Source: Oegoconia quadripuncta
Lineage: Eukaryota; Arthropoda; Insecta; Lepidoptera; Autostichidae
Direction of reading: 5' to 3'
DNA length: 64,000 bases
Assembly: GCA_949316235.1 (NCBI GenBank)
Contig: OX438747.1
Location: 4,836,501 to 4,900,500 of the forward strand
Both the position numbers and the translations under genes were made by a program. The notes under the pieces were generated by a model. That model saw nothing but the letters and a program-made list of their open reading frames with translations. It was not told where the DNA came from and searched no databases. The first letter of the stretch is position 1, and the number at the start of each line of letters is the position of its first letter. This document shows positions 58,472 to 64,000 of this stretch, in pieces.

Positions 58472-59068
58472 TTATATATGTATTATGTATACAATATTAC
58501 CGCCAACTAATTTCGTAACATTTTGGTTTGCAAAAAGTGTAATTCTTGTTTTCTTATATCCATAATCAGCAAACTTCAAATCTTCGTAGCATGGAGGAAT
58601 AATAAGATCTGTAACTTTTTTGAATCTCAATTTTTTTACCTGTAGTGATGTGTTTCTGTGTCGATAGAGTCTTTTCTTAATATTTTTAAAATCAGGAACT
58701 TTTTGTATGAGATCATATCCAGCATTATGCAAGTCCGAAACCATTTCACCATAAATTTTTGGTATAGTTGTGAGCTCTTTCTCCGATCGTTTAATGCATT
58801 TGTCTAACTGATACTTCATTTCATTTTCTATGACGCTTGGTTGGCATGAATGAGGTTCTTCTTTTGTTAACAGGAGATCATTATTTGTATGTAAGAGTGC
58901 TTTACAACGTTGTCTATTGACGCACCTCCAGACTGTAACACCATTTTTGTTCTTGCGCTGCTTATTATATCTATATCCATGCCTTAATAGAAGTTCTTGA
59001 CCTCTTTCTGATTTTATAAAACCAATGTCAGCCCTTTCATCTCTACTCGTCGATGGTTCTGCCGCCAT
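58472..59068 (-). CDS. FLYWCH zinc-finger protein of the Mutator-like element (transposase N-terminus)
   Basis: The 198-residue protein starts MAAEPSTSRDERADIGFIKS. Residues about 17-76 form a FLYWCH finger: F17, Y32/Y34, V-W47-R-C49, C55, and H73-S-C75, in which the last ligand is Cys rather than the usual His. FLYWCH fingers are DNA- or protein-binding modules found in MULE transposases. Residues 85-150 are a basic helical-looking linker, and residues 165-188 (CYEDLKFADYGYKKTRITLF, AN) resemble the segment just before the catalytic core of FLYWCH-MULE transposases. The frame then ends in GGNIVYIIHI and a stop, so the DDE core is absent. Initiation at 59068 is supported by the first in-frame ATG after a likely 5' UTR acceptor (TTTTCAG, exon from 59101). 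GGCGGTAATA near 58500 could be a splice donor, but no downstream exon was seen. Expected role: binding the terminal repeats, possibly as a repressor. Confidence 0.85.
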   Translation of the reverse strand: MAAEPSTSRDERADIGFIKSERGQELLLRHGYRYNKQRKNKNGVTVWRCVNRQRCKALLHTNNDLLLTKEEPHSCQPSVIENEMKYQLDKCIKRSEKELTTIPKIYGEMVSDLHNAGYDLIQKVPDFKNIKKRLYRHRNTSLQVKKLRFKKVTDLIIPPCYEDLKFADYGYKKTRITLFANQNVTKLVGGNIVYIIHI

Positions 59069-59739
59069 ACTTAGGTATTTTCAAGAAGCTTTCTATTTTG
59101 TCTGAAAATTAAAATAAGTATCCAATGAGATACTAATTAAATCAAGGAGGTTTTACCAGAATTACTTTTATCGCATTAAACATTATTAATATAATTAACT
59201 TCTTTGCTGAGCAGATAGTAAATAAAAGTTGTGCATAGTATCCATCATCATTTATGCAATACTAAAAGCAAACTTATGTTGACTCATTTTTGTAATCGAT
59301 GATTTGGTGACGCTTCCACTAGGTGGCGTCACTTGCTCTTCAACGACCACAGTTTATAATTATTTATTATTAATATGTAGTATTAAATACAAACCGGAGT
59401 ATAAAAAGCTTTTTTATATTAATATTTGAACTATAGTAGATCGTTATAAAATATATTTTTATAGGCAATAAATAATAAATTAAAAATTAAGAAAGATTTC
59501 TCATAATTCTCAGTCACTCAGAATAAAGGGGTTAATAATGTTATCACAGTTAATACTAATAATTCTATTACTTACATGCTTAACGCCTGCACATTACTTT
59601 GATGTCCTTCCAGCACACAACACTGTGTCACATCACAATAATTATCTTAAATTACCGTCCGGCACGTGTACTTTCTACAGTTACAATACAAAAGTAAACC
59701 AAATGTAGACCCATGACCAACCCGAGTGAGCGTGATAGC

Positions 59740-59749
59740 ATATATATAG
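59740..59749 (-). promoter_or_regulatory. Candidate TATA box for the FLYWCH gene
   Basis: The minus strand reads CTATATATAT here, about 670 bp upstream of the ATG and inside the right half of the element. With the likely 5' UTR acceptor at 59102-59104, a promoter, a short leader exon and an intron are plausible, but only the sequence motif supports it. Confidence 0.3.
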
Positions 59750-59985
59750 CTTTCTCTTTCATTTTTCCTGTAATAGGCGAATTTTGCGGTCATGTTTATA
59801 TTGTTTTGTATTAGTAAAAATGTAGATATGCCACGTTTTAAGTAATTATTATTATCACTTATTCCATACAGATCTTTCTTACTTTCAAGTAAATATCTGC
59901 TTTTTAAACTTCGATTATTTTTTATTTTTATTTCAGTGATGGCTGAATACGACTGTACTTGAATTTTTTTAAACCTTAAAATGAA

Positions 59986-60143
59986 ATGTGTGCGAATAGC
60001 CTACTACATATTTGTGAGGGTGTCGATTCGCACGCCAATAAATGAAATTCGTGCGAATCGACTACAGAAAAAATAATATGTTTTAAAGGAGTCGATTCGC
60101 ACGTTTTGTGCGAGTTAAATTCGTGCGAATCGTCCAATAAGCC
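59986..60143 (-). repeat. Right terminal inverted repeat
   Basis: This is the reverse complement of 57598-57755 without a difference that I could see, with the same five ATTCGCAC-type octamers. It is followed by the second AATCAGTC at 60144-60151. Confidence 0.85.
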
Positions 60144-60335
60144 AATCAGTCATTCAATTCAGCGACACCTGTTGACAGGCGGGCCGGCGCACGCGCACGT
60201 CGTGCATGACCATCATCACTCACGCTGACAACCGGCTAATGCACGCTGTAATGGCCGCGTGGCCAGTTTCGGCAAGTTGCGAGACGATGTCTAGTACCTA
60301 CGTATTTCATTGGTTCCGTATGTACCACACATGCT

Positions 60336-60600
60336 AAGAAAGAAAGAAATTATTTATTTGCCAGAATACAGTTTATAAGGTCTGATAAGAAATTTAGGAA
60401 TCATGTATTCAATCTGCATGCAGATGCACAAAATATGATTTGTGACACTTTACATAGCATTCTGATAATTTAAATATTCCTTAACACCATAGAAACACTT
60501 TGCCTGAAGCCATTGTACCAATCGAATTTTAAACATTTTGTCATTAACTAATTTTATTTCGTCAGGCAGATTGTTATACAATATATATACATTATTCTCA
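60336..60600 (-). mobile_element. LINE ORF2 C-terminus and 3' end (Jockey/CR1-like)
   Basis: The minus strand from about 60580 reads LYNNLPDEIKLVNDKMFKIR and LVQWLQAKCFYGVKEYLNYQ, then NAM and a stop at 60450-60452. The 3' UTR ends in a TTTC-type run at about 60336-60350. L-x-N-x-L-P-D is the usual ORF2 end of Jockey/CR1 elements. The copy is 5'-truncated. Confidence 0.75.
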
Positions 60601-60650
60601 TAAACGTAAGACAAAAGATTTCTTGCATTACCACAAAATAGGTATATTTC

Positions 60651-60740
60651 TTATGCAGACAACGGGTTAGCGCTCGACCTCAATAACATCTGATGTGAAG
60701 TTAAGATGAGGCCGCAGGTGGAACTTGTTTTAGGGACTGG
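60651..60740 (-). repeat. SINE family A, 3' part (diverged)
   Basis: GCAGACAACGGGTTAGCGCT, CGACCTCAATAACATCTGAT and AAGATGAGGCCGCAGGTGGA are family A in reverse with many changes. The copy ends near GACTGGCTATATTATT. Confidence 0.65.
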
Positions 60741-61019
60741 CTATATTATTTCAAAAAGTAGGTATATCATACACAGTTCACAATACTACATGAAGTAAGT
60801 AAATGTAATCTGGAGGAGAACCCTAATAACTCACGATTTATTTTAATAATTTTGTTGGTAAGCAATTAGATGTTGATTCAGACAAAAAAGATTGATTAGA
60901 AACTAGATTTAACTAGATATTTAAAGAGCACTCGTATCGCTCGTGATTCCATTACAGTCCTTCCATTGTTCTGCGTTAAAGTTCCTGGGTAGTGCCCTTT
61001 TCTATATTTGAACTGTTGT

Positions 61020-61760
61020 TTAAATATTTACATAGTTACTGTTTGTCAATTCGTCACTAATAAACAAAACGTACTAAAGCAAGGCATGTTTATTTTTCTA
61101 ACACGTTATCAGCACGAAACCTCTGTAATTTTAATATGTTTCTTAGTATTCAGTGCAGTGTTATAATTATTTAGTGGTGTAATTGTATTTTACACACAAT
61201 GGCCAATAATAATTCGATTGGTAATGGTGTAAACCGAACTGTCAGTGCATGTCATAGGTGTCCTCAGTAGAGCGGCTCGTTACTTCACGCCGGCTTACCG
61301 CCTCCAACTTTATAAGGCGCAAGTTCGGCCGCACCCTGTGGAACGGACTTCCGGCAGCGGTATTCCCGAACGAGTACGACATTGGAACCTTCAAGAAACG
61401 AGCCTACACCTTCCTCAAAGGCCGGCAACGCATCTGTGACCCTTTTGGTGTTGCGGGTGTCCATGGGCGGCGGTGATTGCTTTCCATCAGGTGACCCGCA
61501 TGCTCGTTTACCGCCCTATCATATTAAAAAAAAAATGTCAAAAATTTTCTCAACCGAGTTACAGTACGAATCTTCCTGGTTCAATACAATTATGCGGCAG
61601 AGAAGGTTACACGACTTGGAAATTTAAAATGAGAAACCTTTTTGTGCACGAGGATCTTTGGGAAACAATCGATGGCTACCCTGAATGTGATACCACTACC
61701 TTAGCTATAAAAGCAAGGCATGTTTATTTTTCTAACACTCTGGATTCAAAGTAAATACTC
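61020..61760 (+). mobile_element. Copia-type LTR retrotransposon, leader and gag start, interrupted
   Basis: An LTR-like end (about 61020-61103, finishing TTTTTCTAACA) precedes CGTTATCAGCACGAAAC, a possible primer-binding site. A gag-like frame opens at the ATG 61199-61201 (MANNNSIGNGVNRT) and, after a LINE insertion at 61255-61534, goes on with GYTTWKFKMRNLFVHEDLWE and TIDGYPE. The Y-x-T-W-K-F-x-M motif is typical of Copia gag. Coding stops at 61752-61754, after a segment that repeats the LTR end. No protease, integrase or RT was seen, so the element is a dead fragment. Confidence 0.65.
61255..61534 (+). mobile_element. Non-LTR retrotransposon 3' end (LINE family L), longest copy
   Basis: The frame reads [40 protein letters not shown] and [18 protein letters not shown], followed by the 3' UTR and an A run. 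It is flanked by the 6-bp duplication ATGTCA (61249-61254 and 61535-61540), so the insertion boundaries are exact. It split the Copia gag frame. Confidence 0.85.
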
Positions 61761-62106
61761 GCGGCAAAAACCGTATTCATTACAAGCATAAACTTGATTG
61801 CAATGAAAATAACGGAAACTCTCCTACCACAAATAATAATATTCATGTCAAACACCAAGTAAACTTCGTAAAGTTTGGCTTTCGAAAATTTTAATAATTT
61901 ATCATTTTAGGTCGTTGTCACCGGTGAGTGATGTCAGACAGACGGACAAATGGCCGTACACAAATTATTCTATCAAAAAAAAACAATGGCATTGTACAAC
62001 TCGCTAATGTAATGGCGAGGCAGGCGGCGGAAGAAAAAATACACCAATAATTTTCTAAAACGTTGCAACTATATCATCATCAACCTTATTTTGCTATACC
62101 GAGTGT

Positions 62107-62522
62107 TTTTTTAAGTGGGCCTGGATGGCCAAATCCTAAACTATGAGGAATAGAGGCGCCGGAGTGCCTAAAGGGCGCCAATTTACTTTACATGCTAATT
62201 TCAAATGTTCACATTTTTTTCCTTTACTGTGAACTTGAACCGCAAAGAGATAATAAATATTTGAAATCAGAACTTTCCTTTAGTTTTCCGTATGTCGTTA
62301 CTTCCCAGAATTCGTTCCTTATTAGCGACACTATCGAATGCTGTAATAATACACGTGTTTTTTTTTTAATCAACGGGTTGGTTTCCTAGCTAGAAATATT
62401 AATTTTTCAAAAATCCAATGATGCAATTTTAGTTTCCATCAAAATCGGGCCCGAGGCTCCTTTGAGTACTTTTCGCTATTCCTCATAGTTTAGGGTTTGG
62501 CCATCCAGGCCCACTTAAAAAA
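62107..62522. mobile_element. Inverted-repeat element of about 416 bp
   Basis: A 47-bp arm (62107-62153: TTTTTTAAGTGGGCCTGGAT, GGCCAAATCCTAAACTATGA, GGAATAG) is repeated in reverse at 62476-62522 with one mismatch. Looser matching (TATAC...) extends outward. The interior has a T-rich SINE tail remnant at about 62357-62385 and no long frame. Terminal repeats without a gene make it MITE-like. Confidence 0.65.
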
Positions 62523-62639
62523 TTCATCCTGTATACGTCGATTTTCATAGAAATCAATAAATATAATGAACAAAATATAGATAACCTATTAGTTGATTTA
62601 TAAAAATCTGAGCTAACTAAAGATTACAGTTTATTTTAA

Positions 62640-62832
62640 ACTAGCTTTTCGCCCGCGGCTTCGCCTGCTTGGAATAATGTTATCGCGGATGTTTAATTTG
62701 TGGATCCCGCTGGAACTACTCACTTTATGTTCTAGGTACCTATATACCAAATTTCATCCAAATCCATTCACCAATTTCACCCCGATTGAGCAATAAACAA
62801 ACATCCGAAATTTCGCATTCATAATATTAGTT
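62640..62832 (+). repeat. Lepidopteran dispersed repeat (CCCGCGGCTTCGCC type)
   Basis: CTAGCTTTTCGCCCGCGGCT and TCGCCTGCTTGGAATAA open the copy. AAATTTCATCCAAATCCATT follows, and it ends CGCATTCATAATATTAG. This repeat type is very widespread in moth and butterfly genomes; its class is not clear to me. Confidence 0.6.
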
Positions 62833-63755
62833 ACATTAAACTAGGGGAAAGTTTCTTAGCAATGTTTGATCAAAATCCGTTAAGCCGTTTCCAAGGTTTT
62901 CATGTAGCTGGTCGGTATATTTGGATCACATTATTGTCTTTCGGGGGTTTTCTAATTCAAATCAATAGTTACGGAGGATATAGTCACTCAACTATGGCCT
63001 TGCTAGGCAATTATGCTTACGTTGAATCTCTTGACCCATAGACTCTTCACATGGCTTGTTTCTACTAGCCCAGGGAAAATACGGTAAAAAATTAGCTTAG
63101 CTAGACATAATTCAGAACCGACTTATATAATTGCTATCTTATAGAGGTATATTAAAGATGTAATTTTGAATAATTAGTCTTTAAAAAAACGAGCGCTTAG
63201 TCTAGATTTTTTTTGAAAACCCTATTTTTATTTTGTATCTTAATAACAATAAATACTAACTGATAGACTATTGTTAAACACAGTTAACTTATTGATGGAT
63301 AAAAAACTAAGCATGTTATAATTAGGCATGCATGTGTTTTACCTGAAAATGACGTCGAGGTGCATTGCTTAAGAAATAAAAATGAGAACTAATATTTTGT
63401 AACGATCATTTCCCTAAATGTTTTGAATTTAAAGAAATATCCATCAATGAAGCATTTTTTTTAAGAAACACATTTTTCAACTTTAGCGTATTTAGTTACT
63501 TAGTACTTGCGTTTCTTACAAATGCTCAATTTTTAGCAAATGTAGTAACATTTACAACACTTTTGCACAAATGTTTCAAGAAAATCGTGGTTATTCGTTT
63601 TTCCGAGGTCAAACCGTATTTTCCCTGGGTTTATACCTCGTATTAACCAATCGATAACAGAGAACATTGAATTTTAATGGAACCCTCGACACAACTACTG
63701 ATCGATTTTTACACAGACATGAAGAACCTTGCAAAGACATCTAACTGGGTAGTCT

Positions 63756-63850
63756 AACTAATATTATAAATGCGAAACGTTCGATATTTGTTTGTTTGTA
63801 GCTTAATCACGGCGATACAGACGAACCGGGTTTAGATGAAATTTGGTATA
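63756..63850 (-). repeat. Dispersed repeat of the 62640-62832 type, reversed and partial
   Basis: CTAATATTATAAATGCGAAA, CGGGTTTAGATGAAATTTGG and TATATAGG mirror the end and middle of the 62640-62832 copy. The two lie about 0.9 kb apart in opposite orientation. Confidence 0.55.
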
Positions 63851-63865
63851 TAGGTTTAAAACAAA

Positions 63866-64000
63866 GGATAAATAAATAAATAAATAATAAATATCTATGC
63901 ACGTACACACAGCGCCATCTACATTAAGCAACTAGGCTTGTATTATAGATACCAGATGGTTGATAAACTACACAAATCCATTTTTTTTTGTAATGTATTT
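63866..64000 (-). repeat. SINE family B, cut by the window end
   Basis: AATATCTATGCACGTACACA, CAGCGCCATCTACATTAAGC and TATAGATACCAGATGGTTGA are the 3' half of family B in reverse. The tRNA-like head would lie beyond 64000. Confidence 0.7.

Larger units (their letters stand above)
57598..60143 (-). mobile_element. Mutator-like (MULE) DNA transposon, FLYWCH-bearing, apparently young
   Basis: The 2546-bp element is bounded by terminal inverted repeats that read identically for 158 bp (57598-57755 and 59986-60143), starting GGCTTATTGGACGATTCGCA. It is flanked by exact 8-bp duplications AATCAGTC. Long terminal repeats and 8-9-bp duplications are typical of Mutator-like elements, and FLYWCH fingers are known partners of MULE transposases in animals. 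The only gene inside is the 198-codon FLYWCH ORF at 58472-59068; the catalytic DDE part is missing, so the element is non-autonomous. Identical termini and an intact ORF suggest a recent insertion. The interior between 57756 and 58471 and between 59069 and 59985 is AT-rich and non-coding. Confidence 0.88.

Noticed and set aside
58472..59068. Host FLYWCH or WRKY/GCM1-type transcription factor gene
   Set aside because: The ORF lies wholly between identical terminal repeats with a target duplication and resembles the N-terminus of MULE transposases, so it belongs to the transposon.

Overview
The window looks like a piece of a lepidopteran (moth or butterfly) nuclear genome. It is AT-rich, has short GT-AG exons in long introns, and is crowded with tRNA-derived SINEs, non-LTR retrotransposon tails, MITEs and palindromic repeats of the kind common in Lepidoptera. 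There is no bacterial-style operon, CRISPR array or rRNA gene, and no functional tRNA gene that I can support.

Genes from left to right. (1) 1107-4000 (+) is the 3' part of a gene for a proline/glutamine/serine-rich protein that I do not recognise: two small exons and one 1.57-kb last exon. (2) 11594-15626 (-) is a small SAM-domain gene of the SAMD3-like type. Its central exon (13584-13763) is broken, so the locus is either a SAM-only gene or a pseudogene. (3) 24412-25290 (-) is a coding-like stretch with a cysteine-rich last exon and an internally duplicated upstream part. It lies inside a 2.5-kb segment bounded by inverted repeats. (4) 40819-46980 (-) is seven exons of fizzy-related (fzr/Cdh1), the WD40 activator of the anaphase-promoting complex. 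They cover everything from the conserved SPYSLSPVS block to the C-terminus; the 5' exons were not found. (5) 58472-59068 (-) is a FLYWCH zinc-finger gene inside a young Mutator-like DNA transposon (57598-60143) with identical 158-bp terminal inverted repeats and an 8-bp target duplication.

Repeat landscape. Between 8.4 and 23 kb there are four tandem arrays with units of about 140, 108, 240 and 181 bp. All are rich in TTAGC words, and stray copies sit in the intron of the SAM gene and beyond the last array. The 108-bp array turns into head-to-head inverted copies near 10.93 kb, and the 181-bp array shows a five-unit higher-order duplication. Two SINE families, Harbinger-like MITEs with TAA/TTA target duplications, a 145-bp palindromic MITE family, a hAT-type MITE nested in a SINE with an 8-bp duplication, and a Copia-type gag start split by a LINE tail with a 6-bp duplication give a readable history of nested insertions.

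The most interesting items are the FLYWCH-only Mutator-like element, which has repeated ATTCGCAC sites in its termini and an ORF that stops where the transposase core should begin; the SAM gene with the decayed middle exon; and the mosaic of TTAGC-rich arrays around it. All family assignments rest on reading motifs by eye; no database search was run.
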